The translations under genes were made by a program, and so were the position numbers. The notes under the pieces were generated by a model. It was given only the letters and a program-made list of their open reading frames with translations, was not told the DNA's origin and searched no databases. Shown here in pieces: positions 23,901 through 37,474 of a DNA stretch of 64,000 nucleotides; within the stretch, counting starts at the first letter, position 1, and each line of letters starts with the position of its first letter. The stretch spans positions 23,526,873 to 23,590,872 of the forward strand of contig CM076651.1 of the NCBI GenBank assembly GCA_038496675.1, read 5' to 3'. The DNA comes from Rachycentron canadum (Eukaryota > Chordata > Actinopteri > Carangiformes > Rachycentridae).

Positions 23901-26564
23901 ATTAAATTAATCAATTCATTTAAGCAGGATGCCATGTGGAAAAGTGTCTGAGGTATATTTTATTTATTTTTTGTTGTTATTATTGTCATTGTAAAGACAG
24001 TATGTAATTTTACCTGTCTGTTTTTTTAATTGAGCTTAATTTGTCATGGATTTTCTGAAATGTCTATACACTCATCACAACACACACACACACACACACT
24101 CTTTTTGGCACTTGTATAACAATCGTTTAATATAAACAAAAAGTTAATATACAGCAGGTACTGTAATAATTTAATATTTCATCCTTTACGGCTGAAGCCA
24201 GTGCTGACTATTGAAGCACAGATTGTGTATTAGCCTGGTAATGATTTGGCATATTGTTGTTGAGAAAACAGCAGGAACACTTCTGGGTCAAATAAACACC
24301 TTTTCATTTTGTCAGCCATGTTGTCTAGTTATCAACATCATGTCTGAGGACATTTGACCTTTACATGGACACAGCATGGAGTGAACAACACCATCATGGC
24401 ATGGACACAATCAGTTGTTGCACCTGAATGAAGTAAACCTACAAAAGGGTGAAGACAGACTGTAACTGTACCACTCACAACATGGCACATTTCAGGTAAA
24501 TAAAACAACAGTACAGGATCAATACTGTAAAAAGTGACAATGAATGAGCTATAAACAGGAAGATGAAGGTGTTAGACTAAATAAAAAAGGTCTGTTTTAG
24601 TACCAGTGTCTTCAGTAACACTTCACTGAATATAACGCCATAAATTAACTCAATCTACAGTTGAACCACCACATTTCTGAGGGACTGAATAAGTCCTGGA
24701 CATGAATTAAGACTTCTCATGACTAATCACTAATAATTTCTAGTAGTCCACATTAACCAGGATAACAGCCAGGCATCTGGTGACAGTCATTTTCAATCCT
24801 GATTTTCACATGAAGCAAAAAGTTAAATACACAGTTAATGGTAGGAATGGCTGAGTGTACCAAAGGCTAATGTTTGAGATTTTTCAAACATACATTGTGT
24901 CATAATTATCACTGGTAATGAAGGTAGATGAGTAACAGTAGCACATATAGACACACACCAACCCACACACACAAAAATGAAGTTACAATTCAACACAGGA
25001 GATACTAGAGCACCCTCACCTGAAACAAATATAAAACACAAGCATTAATGACAAAGCATTGATCCATGTTACATTTGAAAAAGAATGGAGTACATTACAA
25101 ACGCCCATACCAAAGGCATCGTCATGTATTCTGAGCTGCACTGTGTCCACAGGTCCGATGGCGTGACTACATGTCTCTCAGTATCAATAAGCATCGACAG
25201 GGGCACTTGCTAAATTTAAAAAAATATCTCAGTTATGAAATTACAATTATGCTAAACTGAGGAAATTGAACATTTTCACGACTTGTTCCCATATGTAGTT
25301 TTGCACACAGGTTTTTCATTAGATACTTTGCAGACTATTATAAGATCATTTTTAATTCCTTTCATTGTTATGCATAAAAATTAAGTTTTGGTAAAACCAT
25401 CTCATTTAGGGCTGCACATGAAAAAAAAAAATTATAGTGTGATTATCTTAGCAGATATTGCAATGTGCAATTTGGGTTGGAATTTGAATTTTGTTTTCAA
25501 TGAAAAAAAATATTTTTGTTGGAACATATTCCTATTTTTCTGGAGAATATGACTTGCAGGCAGGGGCAACTCTGTAGCATCACAACACTTAGAGTGCCAA
25601 CAATGCACAGCGATTTAGTTTACATTTCAATGAATTGTGCAGCCCCAATCTTAATCATCTAAAATATAATAAAATTCAGATTAATCTAAATCAGTACTAA
25701 CGTGTGAAATGTCAATTTCAGATGATATGTGGACATTAACCAGAAATTTGAATTTGACCTCTGTTGAATTATATAAGATGAAGTCGAGAACCTCCTGGTA
25801 GGTAAACCAGATCAGTTTCTCCACCTTCAGCCAGAACAGTACCAACTAATTGCTGCTCTTAGGTAGTAGCTAATTTAATTGACCGATTGAGCCAAATGTC
25901 TGGAATTTGATGAGTTGATTGTACAGTGCAGATTTGGTAACCCTGAACCGAAATATATATCTGCTCACATTAGCTGTCTTATCTGAAAAGGTGGGGGGAA
26001 CCATAAGTCCAGTGTCAGACTAAATCAGTGTGAAAAGAGCAAATGTTACGCCGAATATTTCTTCTCTTGTAAAACATCTATTAAAAGAAATCTGCAAAAA
26101 ATAGAATCTGTAGATACTAACTTTCACTACAAGGATGATTTCACAAACATTCATCATCCCTTAGTATCACTGTATGTACCTCTGAGTGTATACTGCACTT
26201 GAGAAACAATCAACATTGCATGACAAAAAAACAGTACAAATAAACCAAGATGGCATCACTGTGGTTATTTATACTGTAACAGTCCACTGAGAAGGTGCAG
26301 TATGTTCACTGCAGGCAGTCTCGTGTTCACTGAGCTCCACAGCTGCTCAATATAACCAAATCCAGTGTGTAATATTCAGTAGACTTCATTTTCACAGGAT
26401 AAGTTCAGTGGCTCTGAGATAACACTCTGCAGGTCTCCTGGAACTGTGCTTCAATGCATGAGTCTCTTCCAGGTGACAACACCTTCTGTGCAGAGCGTGA
26501 GTCTGTTCAGTCACATCGTGAAGGTTAAAAGTACTGTATCTGTCATGATGTGCAGACCCTGGGT
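23901..26564. other. probable tbc1d22b 3' UTR and downstream spacer
   Basis: Directly follows the tbc1d22b stop codon on the minus strand. Contains a short (CA)n at about 24080-24100, but otherwise is mostly low-repeat AT-rich sequence without exons. The transcript end was not located; the weak TTTAAT motifs near 24127 and 24170 are possible minus-strand signals. Confidence 0.45.
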
Positions 26565-29500
26565 CTATCTCTTATAGTGGCTCGGTGCATCTGCAAACAT
26601 GTACTTCAGTCTGTAAGCTTCAGCTAGGAGGAGACCCACTTCCTCGTTTCCCCAGTGGATTGTGGGAACATTCTGCAGGAGCATGAGAAGGCCCTGAAGA
26701 GCAACAGGAAATTATTTCAAGGTGTGGACACATGTTTGACAATGTTTGAAAAGCAGCTCTTAATAATAAAGTTTACATAGAATTTCAGAAATATATAGAA
26801 TTGGGGGTTAGTTTGTAAGATATAGCTCCGAGACAGTGGAATCAGGTGTTCATGTTTAAGCTGCAACCTGTATGGAAGTAAAACACTGGCCATCTAACTG
26901 TGAAATTTAATGCCTTTCAGGAACATGGAAGTGCTTTAACTTCCTGGGTAGCATCTGCTGCTTGTGATCAACTTGTACTTAGATTTTTAATAAACACCTG
27001 AATGATTTTACACTCAAGACCTCTGTTATACTTGCTTGCAGACGTGTAGTTGTTTTCATAGTCCTTTGAGAGAACATATTTCACACGTGTGCACTATCAA
27101 AGTCTGGAAAGTTTCCCTCCATGAAATACACAACACATGGCTGTCTTTGTAATCTTTTAAAGATTAATTGTAGAGGTGGTTGGTGGCTTTTAAAAGTTTC
27201 TTATCAAATAGTTACAGCCTGTCTTTGCTTCTATAAACCTGTCTTCGCAATAAATCTTGATTGCGATTATCTGTTGCAACTGTGTTCCATATTCAGCAGT
27301 TACTGTATCAGTTGTGTGTGAGTGATGACTAAGACAGCAATACCTGAAAGTCAACCATGGAGAGAATTTCTTTGCGCCACTCAATGAGAAAAGCAGCACA
27401 AACGTAGAGGTGGAAGTGGGAGAAACCTTCTGCTTCTGCCTGTGGAAAACAAAGCAATTAATAGAGACATGACACAACAATGGAACCCAGTGAAGCAAAC
27501 AGACACAAGGTGATGGAGTAGTGCGAGTGAGCACTCTGCTACCTGGTAGGTGTCCCAGAGACGGATAGTGCAACGAAGTGGCAGCTCCCTCATCAGCAGG
27601 TTATTCATCCAGCGGAATGCAAACTGCAGGTACTCAACCTCATACTTCTTGAAATGATTGTGAATGTCCTCTGGATATGAGCAACGCACATGCGTGCACA
27701 CACAGAGCCATATATCATTCTCTGCACGTATGAACTCAGAGCATGTCATAGTAAAAAACTCCACTTACCATCTATCCTGCTGACCAGTTCCTCCAATGCT
27801 TTCACTTTGTTCTGAATTCCAGGCTGAGCAAAGGTGTAGTTGTCCTGAAATGAGAGTCAATCTCAGCAAACTGCCACATTTTTACTGTTGTGTTCACTGA
27901 GGTGTTTCTGGACAAGCAGACCTGGATTCCATCCAGCAGCTTGCTCATGCACCAAAAGCTATCAGCTTCAATGTTTCTTTGGGTGTCCAGAGGCAATGCT
28001 GCCACCTCAAAGTTCTCCACGTCCTCCACTGCAACAACACACAACACTGGGTGACGCAGAAAAAAACCTGACTCACACAAAAGACATGACTCTGAATGCT
28101 GTTCTCTACTGAGGTTGGTACCACTGTAAAATACAGGTGCATAAAAGAGACTATAACCAAGCTGACATAAATCTATGCAGGAGTTTTCCCTCCATTAACT
28201 TACTGACAAACTCAGACAGGAAGACAACGAAGAAGGGTGTGACCAGATCATTGATTCCCTGGACGTAGCCACTGGCTGGGTGACGGATGGCCCATATAAA
28301 GAGGATGCGCTCAAACACCTGAGTTAAAAAAGACACCAATAAAATCATCATCATCAAATTATAAGTGGTAACTTTCAGGTCCAGTATTTCCAAGCACACA
28401 GTACATTGTTCTGAATGACAGGGTTTTAAAGTTACTGTTTCAATGTGTGTAAGTCCTAATCAGGAGCCAGACAAACTGACTAAAAGAATCAAGGGGAATC
28501 AAGGGCTCTGACCTGCTCTGTAATCTTGATTGTCAGGCAGGTCGCCATGCATGGTCTGTCTGTCAATCACATGGTAGCTGCACCTAATTCATACCCTGCT
28601 TCATGGTCTACTTTCCTCTAAATGGACCATCATTTAAAAATGAACATCATAGTGTATTGAAGACTTGAAACTAGAGACTGAGACCATAAACTCATTAGGA
28701 AAACATTTACTGAGCTAATAAATCAGGGGGGAGTAGGGCCATTTTCACCTAGACTTCAATACAATCTGACTTCTTTTTATAACCAGTGGAGTCGCCCCTG
28801 ATGGTCATTAGATAGAATGCAGGTTTAAGACACTAAATCAAGCAATCTATGATTTTGGCCAGAGAAGTGTTTAGGCAGATTATGGTGCTACAGTGACGTT
28901 AATCTTTGATGATGTTGTTATCCTATTAGACATTTGTGTTAAATTGTGTTAATAATTTGCGAGTGAGTTCTTGAGTTGTGGTGCTTTATGAGGACACCTT
29001 TGACCACCAAATCCTAATCAGTTCATCCTTGAGCTCACAACCTGCTGATCTAGCTTCATGATCCAGGATCCTGCTTAAGTTTTACTTTAACAGATGAACC
29101 AAAACAAACTCAAACACACTACCTAGACCAATCACAACCTATATAGCATTGGAGAGTACACGCAATGTGATTGCTGTAATCTTACCTCTTGTACTACAGG
29201 CTGCTGGAATAAGGGGATCAGAGGGTTGGTTCTTGGAATGTCAATGTGGATCTGACAGGAAAAAGGATTATTCAGATGAACACTTTCAAGCATCTTTTCT
29301 ATAAAATCATAATATGCTGTTTACTGATGGTTTATAAGATGAACAGCAGCAGTCTATCTCTTATTCTAGTATTACCTGTCTGTATGTGTCTTTATAGTGC
29401 TCGTCTGTTCTGGAGTGGTAATACTGCTCTATGAAACCAAAGTATTCCTCCCGCTTCCTTTTCAGCACCAGCTCTCTGCGCTCCTTGTTGGCTGGCAGGT

Positions 29501-32500
29501 AGCCCTGTCAGACACCGGGGATAGGAGAGGACATGCAGCAGAGAAAGTTCCAGTGAGAAGAAACCGTTTGAGAAACAGACTGGCAGTTTGAGATAAGAGA
29601 GGAGCAAGATAAAGTTGCCTACAGGGATAAGGTCTTTGACATTATTTAAACGTTTTCTTAGAGGCATTCAACTCACTGCACACAAGCTAGAAAATGTAAC
29701 TGGACTAGTGGGGCAAAGCTTCAGAACCAGCCAAGACACTGAAGAACATACTGATGTGTAAGCACTGACTTACAGAGAGAAGCCTCCATGTGATCGGACG
29801 GACTTCTCTTGGAATTCCAGACCAGCTGTGCTTCCGGAGTTCCTCTGCAACAACACAGAGCAACAAATAAACACACATTGTCAACACAAACCACAAGCAG
29901 AGATCAACACACTGAAACACACAGTGTGCTGTAAACGTGTTAGCATGTTATACCACTGTCAGAGAGCAGAGCCGTGTACGATGCTGGTCTGCTCAACTTT
30001 CCCTTTTCTAAAATGACTGAATGAATGAATGAAATGAATGAATGTCAGTGATGCAGGTTGACACATTCACACAGACCCCCAACACAGGTTTAACCCACAC
30101 CAGTGTGGTGGTGAAAATTACTAATACCTGCTCCACATCTACACCTAAACATGTGTGGCTGTGGTGTTTGTTCTATGGCTGTACCTAGGTCAGTGTTGGG
30201 ACTAGCAAGCAGCTGCTTGAACTTGTCCAGCCGGCTCTTTTCCCGCACTGTCATGGGTGGTGCGCCCGATGCATTCTGGTCTGAGATGCGAGCCACCAGT
30301 GGGATGATGGGACGAACTGGGAGCGACTGCTGCTTCTGCAGTGGGGAGCGAACTGTAGAGGGCAAATAAGCAAAAAATTTTGCAATTATTACAAATGGGC
30401 AAATGTAATAACATTTACAAATAAAAAAAAAACTTTACAAATAGTTTTAATGAAACAAGAAGGACCCATATTTAAATATGACACATACTGGTCAACTAAG
30501 CAGTTAACTGCAGTTAAGTTGAAAAAGGTGGAAATCTTTTTCATCCATCCTCTTAAACTAGATATTTCATTTTGTTGCCCCAGTCACTTCTGTGTTTAAC
30601 ACTTATTATCTTATACCTGCTTCTCATCTAAATGTGGAGGCACCAGATGAGATCAGGGACTGTTCAAATCAGAGAGGTGGATCATAAACCAATGTTCAAC
30701 CAATTACAGCTCATCTATTGGCTCCACTAAACTGAGTAAAGACAACATGTATATTAATAGGTATAAAATGATCAAGTATATATGTACAATTATTTTTACA
30801 TATACATGTATATTTCCTTATTCTATATTTACTTTTTTTTCAATATGTTATTGTTTTTAATCTATTCATGTGGTGGTTTATGTTTTCTACTTAATTTGGA
30901 CTTCTTGTTTAAAGGAGGGTGGGGTTGGGCATATATGTTTTGCAGGGTTGGGGGTATTGCAATATTATGTTTGATGGCTGCTTTGTATGTACAGAGGCGT
31001 ATGAATATATGCAATCTTGTGTTGTTCCAAATTGTTCTAAAATAAATAAACATATTGCTGGAAAAAAAATTTTCTATTTGCACTTGAGGAGATCTGATCT
31101 TTGATTGTTGTGAAGCTTTTCTCTATCTACCAAAAAGCATTAATATGGGTCATGGTTACAAAAATTGTATACATGTTTAAACTGGAGATAAGAAGATTCT
31201 CCATGTTTTAACATTGCGAACTAAAAATCTTTTTTCCATTCAAACAGAGGATCTCTGCTTCCTAACTTGCAAAGAACTTCCCAGAGCTCTTCTTTTTTCT
31301 TCGATTTAGGTTGTCTTTTATTTCTCTCTCTGTCCAGGTGATTCCATACTGCCTCTATAATATTCAGGTCTGGACTCTGTGGAGGTCAGTCCATGACTGT
31401 CAGTGTTTTATCAACTGTTTTTCTCTCCAAATGTGATTTCACTGCATTAGCAGCGAGCTTGGGATCATTATCATGGTGAAAAAATCCCAATCAGGCACTA
31501 ATCTTTATTCCAATCTTTGTGAGTTTTAGCCTTTTCACCCTGTTTTCCTTCCCAAAAAGTCGTTTCTTAGCTGCTGCCCTGCCACAAAAACCATTCCTGA
31601 TCAAACTTCTTCAGACTGTAGAAGGGTCAACTTGGCTTCATCTTGCTTAGCCAGGTCCTTGCTGGACTTCTTCTGGTCTCTCAAAGAAGAAACTGAGAAA
31701 CTTCTCATCAGATTTTGAAAGTTTCTTGGCCTTCCAGCTGTTATTTGCTGATTTCTCTTTGAGAGTGGCCTTGCTGATGCATAATTATAATTTTGTATCT
31801 GTCAAATTCTGTGATCTTTGGCATTTTGAATGGAATGATGTGATTGAAAGTTGGTCTTATACATATTAGCAGGATCCAATGAGTTAACCTCATACAACAT
31901 GTGTATGTAATGCTCAAGCATGTCTTGCATAAACCTGGTGTAATGGACCTTTTTCACAGCATCATTTTGACATGAAATAGTCAGATAAATATAGGTGAAA
32001 TTAATTAGGGCTCCATTCCATTTAGGTTTAAGAGCCAGGTTCCTGCTATTGCTCAAGTTGAAGGGTGGGTCACACTGAATACCTGCCACTGTATTTTCTG
32101 GTTGTATTCTAATAAAGACACTGAGAAATAATTATCTCTGGTCATTATAGAATTGCTAACACAACAAATCTAATGGTGGCCTTTTGCAGACTTTTGCACA
32201 GTACTGTACATGTAACAATGTATTTATCTTTTATGTATTTAATAAAATATACTTTGTGTGCACATATATGCAACATTTTTGTCTGACTTTTAAATTCCTC
32301 ATGGCTTGTGAAACAGGACACCCACATAAAATAAAACAACAAACTAATGAAATAGCACATTAAATGACATATTTGGCATATTTTAAAGGAGTTTTTGGTT
32401 ATACGTTTCTATGGCAGTTTTCTATGCCAGCCTTCTAACAGCCTGAATATTCAGGAAGCAGGTGACTTGTGCACAGAGGTCCAGGTGACCGGGGAACACC

Positions 32501-35500
32501 CTGACTGTTCACAGCATGTACACTGGACTGATGAATAGCCTGACGCTCAAGACATATGGTGTTATTCAGGTGTGATTCACTTGAGCTTTGATGACTCTTT
32601 ATTCACAGTTTAAACTCACTGTTAGCACACAGCATTGCTGTGTTAATAGTAATAAACTCACTGGTAGTTTGACCACTCATTTGTCTGAGAAAACAGAAGT
32701 GCAGATTTGAATAAGAGTCTGATATAATCCCAGCAGTCCCGTCAGCAGTGTGACGTCCTTCCTCACAAAGCCTCTAATTATCTTCACTATGACTATGAAT
32801 CACCTGATAAGCTGTTGAGTAGGTCTTATTGCTGCAGTACCTGAGGATGAGTTGAGGTGGGCCTCACTGTTAGACTTCACAACCTTGCCATTGACATGCT
32901 CGCACTCTGTGCCTTCCTCTTGAACATCCTGAAGGCTTTGAGCTTCTGAACTGGGAGAGGCCAGTCTGTGTGAGGTCCTGCCCTCTGTGTCAGCTCCCTG
33001 ATTCTGCTGCTGAGAGGACAAAAGAAACACATCAGAACATCTCCTTTCATTTGAGACCAACACAATGCTAGTAGTTATCTGGGGATAAAAATGATGTCAT
33101 ACATCCACCTGGTTCTGTGTGGATTTTGAGTGCAGGCCTGGTGGCAGGGAAGAAGCTGGGGCAGGGGTCCCGAGGAAATCCTCGTCTTCCTCATCATCAA
33201 TGTCCCATGCATCGTTGGTGCTTCGGGCAAACTCGTGGAAGCTAGAGGCCTTTTTAGACTTGAGATTGTTGAACTTGGGCTTTGTGTCTTTGGGATACCT
33301 GCAGGGCGATCCAGAGGTCAGGAGAGTTTAACACTCTTACTCATGGCAAGCTACTATACAATGAACTTTAGGAGATGAAATGAAACAAAACAGCAAATCC
33401 AACAGAAAAGGGCGATAAAAAACTGCAATTCTCTCAAATAGGCTGAACAATGCGAAAGTGAACACTAGTGCATGCAATCCACGTGTTTAAGTTCTCCAAG
33501 CAATCAGCTGCAAAACAAGGCAAAAAATGGGAGCGACACAAATGAAATGCATCCATGACGATGACATGACGCCATGCAGTCCAGCTATGTTGAGCACTCA
33601 CGTGCGTCGCAATCGTGGGTCAAGGGGTGGATGCTGCGCTCCATAAACTGGTTGTACACTGTAGAAGATGACGTGAAACGCTGTCACCTCTGTGCAGAAA
33701 AACACATGCAGCTTCCAAGACTTTGACCAGGCTAGTGCTAATTTTCAAAGATGAAGTGTTCACATGATATATTTATTAATCATTGTTAAGAAAAATGTTG
33801 TCACGTACTTGTATGTGTTGCTCTTTCTACACATATTTTCCCTTGTTTAATACCTGTAGGCAGTAAATTGCTCTGTCGCTTTAAAGGTCCCATATTTTAC
33901 ACTTTTCCAGTTTTTTATTTGAAGCAAAAAAACATTTTTCAACCAAAAACCATTTCAATAAAGTTTTATATCTCTTCTCTCTGGAGCTGTTGTAACAACA
34001 GGTTAGCCACTGTTTTGTGAGTGATCCAATAGAAATCCAGCAAATTTCAGTAAAACAATCAGAAAAACCAATCCTGCAAGATTGGGTGGTGAGTCCAAGT
34101 AGGGATTTAGGACAATATAGGACCTTTCAAATCAGTATCACAGAAGAGAAAGTACCACAGGTTGAAATGCATTTGGTTCCAATACATGGCTGCCATACTC
34201 ACAGTGTCCAGTGTTATTAAAAGGGGGTGGATAGTGTGACCTTACAACAACAAAAACAAACCATACAAAGGAGAGGTTGTCTGCAAACTCAAATGTACAC
34301 TATGGGATTCATTGAAGACTGTGCTTTTAACTGTTTTTGCAAAGCCTCAAATACAACTGGGAGTATTTTTTGCAACACAGAGACAGTAAATACAGCCTCA
34401 CATTCTGCCCCCCACGAACAAGATGACAGCTCAGTTTTTCCCTCCAGTTAAAGAGCCCTAACCCTGTCTTATTTAGACCATTCTGTTTTTAGTGAGTATT
34501 GAATAGAACTAGGGGACAGCTTGCACAGCCCCCATGTTCATTACCACCCTGTGCTGGGCATTATGTTCAGCGGATGTGAGAATCTTAATACTCAGCCTCA
34601 TTCCAACTCTCTGGTGACAACAAAACACAGTGAAGAGTCACAGGATGGGATCTGTGCCAGACCTGCAATTACTCACACACACTCCTTTCCTTATCTCCTT
34701 TCCTTGCAGCCTTCCCCATCATATTCAAAATTTCAGTCTTGTCAACTAAAACAACATTGATTCAGTTTCTTCATGCAGTCAAACTTCAGTTAGAGTTGTG
34801 GTTACACAGCTTGGGAATTGAGGTGAGTATACATATCTGTATCTGTGTGACCAGCACAATCATTAGTCAATCATCAGATATTGGTTATGGTCGTGTAAAC
34901 AAATATTTACTTATTACTTAGAAACCATCAATTCTTTAAAAATTCAATTCTTTAAAAAAAACAACTTTTCTTTTGGATGAGGATTCTGTTTTTGACTTTT
35001 TTTTCACCACAGTGATTCTCTAGCATCACTATTTATCCAACACGTCTTTCAGCGTATAAGATATTTCACTCACTTCATTCAAGCAATAAAGATCACTGTT
35101 AGTACATGGATTCTGTCAAACGGTGGCTTCTCCAGCCTGAGGCTGAACTTTGTCGACCTAATTTGCATGAATAAACTGACGGTAAGCCGCATGGCTGAGA
35201 ACTGGGCCTGCTGATTATCTGGCAGTGCCAGAGTCTCTTGTTTACCAGCCCCAGACTTGTTTTTATCAGGAGTCGCTCAAGGACAGGCAGTGAGACTAGC
35301 TCACTAGCTTTCTTGTTCAAACACATGTTTGTGTTTGGGTTTCCAGCCTTTCCGCCCACTGCCGTTTGAGAAAGATCAGTGTCTGTGACAAAGGCAACAA
35401 CGCCCTCTCCTTAGAGATCCTCTCCTCTCAGATTTCCCAAAGATACTGCCCTCCCACCCACTCCACCCTCTCTGCCAGGCAGACATATAGAGCCAAGGCA

Positions 35501-36984
35501 GGACAGCCACTTAGTCCTCATAGCAGTGTTATAATGAGTTTAGTGTGGAGGCTGAGTAGAATAAAAGAAAAGAGAGTATGGGGATACCTGCAGATTCCCA
35601 AAGCCAATTTTAAACCATTAAAATGATGCCTAATTATCAAGCTCCACAGGTTGGGACTGGCCTGTTAATGCTTCTCATATATATGATTACATTCAAGTCA
35701 CAGTGGTAACCTTACATTTCTGACAAAATAATAAGACAAAAATAGATTAACAAAGACCCTGTTAATCATTTTGATAAAAAAAAAATAGCCATTAGTTACG
35801 CAATCCAAGATATATTTTTAACCAGTTCACAAAAATGCAACTCCCTGGTATAATTCAAACAAAGATGGCTGTCGGAAATGCCAAGTGAATGTGACCCAAA
35901 ATAAAAATATATGAATCCTATGAATAATATTTGTCTGTATTGATATTTTATATTTTAACATCAAATAATGCATTAAATGTTGTACAAAGACATTAGGGAA
36001 ATACACCATTTCTGGCAACCTGGATCAGGAAACAAAATTTCCTAATGTTTAATATATTTTTCTCATCCAGATGTTTAGAAGAGTCTTTGATGATTATAAG
36101 GGATACCTTCAGAACAGCTGGAAGCCTTGTTAAATGGCCTTACAGAGGTGCAAAGGATGGTTACATTAATTTTTCAGAGAAACAAATTCTTACTCATTCA
36201 ATTGTACTGAATGGTTATACACAAAAGTCACCAATTGGGGTGAGGATTAACTAAGGCCCAATTGAATAAAATAATAAATTTTCCCCACGTTTCCCCTGTA
36301 AACCAGACATGAAAAATGACCTGACCAACTGCTTTTGAGGATGAGCTGTTGCTCATCTTAGCCATCAATAAAGCTGCCACGAAAAGAGGAAGCGTTTCAT
36401 AGAAATTCAGCACTTCTGCATGACTCAACTAACAAAACCACACTATGAGATTATAAATAAGAGCTCTGAGATTACTGCAGTGATCCAGTCTCCCCCTCTG
36501 TAGCTAGCATAGCTTTTACTGTGTGTCAGCTCAGACTGAGAGAGCATATGGCGGGCGGTGCACGGACTGTGACAGCTGACACCTCCACCCCGAGAGGGGA
36601 GAGATGGAGGTCTGCCTCTCTCAGCTGACACACACCCAGACAAGACGGTGGAGAGGTCTGTGATGTCCAGGAGTTAATGTAATAAAACGCACAACTACAA
36701 TACGGTCGAATATCGACTATTCCTGACATGTGTGAGATTTTATACGTTTATCGGTTCAGTATCAGTTTAACGGCTCAGCTTTAAGCTAATATTCCTCTAC
36801 ACGGCTAAAATAAGCTGTAATCGTTGGTGATATTTTAGACATTATTTGAAGAGAATCCATCTAAAACTTACTAAACGAATATAACTTGGTCCTGTTTCCG
36901 TAAGAAAGAGAGAGTTACGAAAACCCACCTTCCGGGAACCTTTGCGTTTCTCCTCCAAAAATTGATCCTGTTCTCGGTGGCCAT
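26565..36984 (-). CDS. tbc1d22b: TBC1 domain family member 22B (Rab GTPase-activating protein), complete
   Basis: Golgi-associated Rab-GAP. Minus-strand coding exons: 36984-36929, 33658-33602, 33298-33109, 33009-32841, 30352-30185, 29844-29774, 29504-29376, 29251-29186, 28318-28204, 28028-27922, 27844-27769, 27670-27543, 27439-27344, 26693-26565. All have GT-AG borders and phases close to give 518 aa (human 505). The N-terminus MATENRINFWRRNAKVPG leads to VYGAQHPPLDPRL; residues 60-157 are low-complexity and diverged; the block QQSLPVRPIIPLVARISDQN identifies the B paralogue over TBC1D22A. The TBC domain runs from about residue 219 to 470 with both GAP fingers intact: arginine in IHIDIPR (Arg287) and glutamine in SGYVQGIND (Gln322). 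The C-terminus ends ADAPSHYKR. Intron 4 carries a Tc1 remnant, intron 8 a family-B repeat and intron 1 a family-A MITE-like element. Confidence 0.96.
28507..28815 (+). mobile_element. dispersed repeat, family B, copy 2 (tbc1d22b intron 8)
   Basis: Matches 11225-11520 in inverse orientation and 55965-56160 in the same orientation. Shared blocks: gagaccataaactcattagg, cttcaatacaatctgacttc, ccagtggagt followed by cgcccctgatggtcatt. Non-coding. Confidence 0.65.
31285..32212 (-). mobile_element. Tc1/mariner-like remnant in tbc1d22b intron 4
   Basis: Same family as 22301-23615 (shares ctgccctgccacaaa, gtagaagggtcaactt, cttctcatcagattttgaaa). The right end reads cttttgcacagtactgtaca, the usual Tc1 terminus. 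The minus strand around 31400-31310 encodes the transposase C-terminal signature PPQSPDLNIIEAVWNHLDRE, containing the last catalytic glutamate. A TGA at 31388-31386 replaces the usual tryptophan just before that motif, and other lesions are present. Confidence 0.8.
33010..33108. other. tbc1d22b: tbc1d22b intron 3 with tandem (NAGNAG) acceptor at its 3' end
   Basis: The minus strand reads ctctcagcagcag at the start of exon 4, giving two adjacent AG acceptors three bases apart. Use of the second would delete one glutamine. Confidence 0.5.
33659..36928. other. tbc1d22b: tbc1d22b intron 1
   Basis: A 3.3 kb first intron. It holds a family-A MITE-like element at 33881-34130; short open frames across 34000-36400 show no protein I recognise and no coherent splice structure. 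No other feature was identified. Confidence 0.6.
33881..34130. mobile_element. MITE-like element, family A, copy 4 (tbc1d22b intron 1)
   Basis: Bounded by ttaaaggtcccatattttac and aatataggacctttcaa, near-perfect terminal inverted repeats. The interior has aaccaaaaaccatttcaata and ctctggagctgttgtaacaa, shared with copies 1 and 5. Confidence 0.65.
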
Positions 36985-37191
36985 ACTCGGATAACGCAAC
37001 CCCCTTCAGACCGACACAGACAGCGGCTCCGCGCATGAACAAACCACGGAGGGAAACCGTTTCCGTGTTTCAGCGCTGACAACCCAGGCCCGCTCGGCTC
37101 CCTCTGGTCTGGCCCTTCATGGGTTTAAACGGCTGTGAGATATAGATATTTAGCTTTCAAATGCGATGATGTGTTGTGCAGAGAACTGGAA

Positions 37192-37204
37192 GCCGCCATC
37201 TTGG
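37192..37204. promoter_or_regulatory. YY1-type site upstream of tbc1d22b
   Basis: gccgccatcttgg fits the strong YY1 consensus (inverse of CAAGATGGCGGC). It is 208 bases upstream of the tbc1d22b ATG in a GC-rich, promoter-like stretch; it could also belong to an unseen divergent transcript. Confidence 0.5.
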
Positions 37205-37309
37205 AGCACAGCGACCGAATTGTGCGATTGGCGCGCGGGTCGGACAGGTGCAGTGAAAGTGACCAATCGAGTGAGAGGGTGAAGTGACGGTCAGGGATGC
37301 TCGGTTATG

Positions 37310-37310
<1 letters not shown>

Positions 37311-37343
<33 letters not shown>

Positions 37344-37373
37344 CACACGAGTGAGGAGGTGGAAACGTAATGC

Positions 37374-37413
<40 letters not shown>

Positions 37414-37474
37414 GTGTGTAGGTGTGTGTGTGTGTGTGTAGGTGTGTAGGTGTGTGTGTGTGGGGGGGGGGGGG
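37311..37474. repeat. compound (AC)n/(TG)n microsatellite ending in a G run
   Basis: (AC)15 at 37311-37340, a short unique insert, then an interrupted (TG)n with GTAGG variants from 37375, ending in a run of about 12 G. The two halves are inverted relative to each other and could pair as a hairpin. Confidence 0.95.

Noticed and set aside
34017..34760. Series of short plus-strand frames in tbc1d22b intron 1
   Set aside because: No splice sites linking them and no protein family; intronic, partly MITE sequence.
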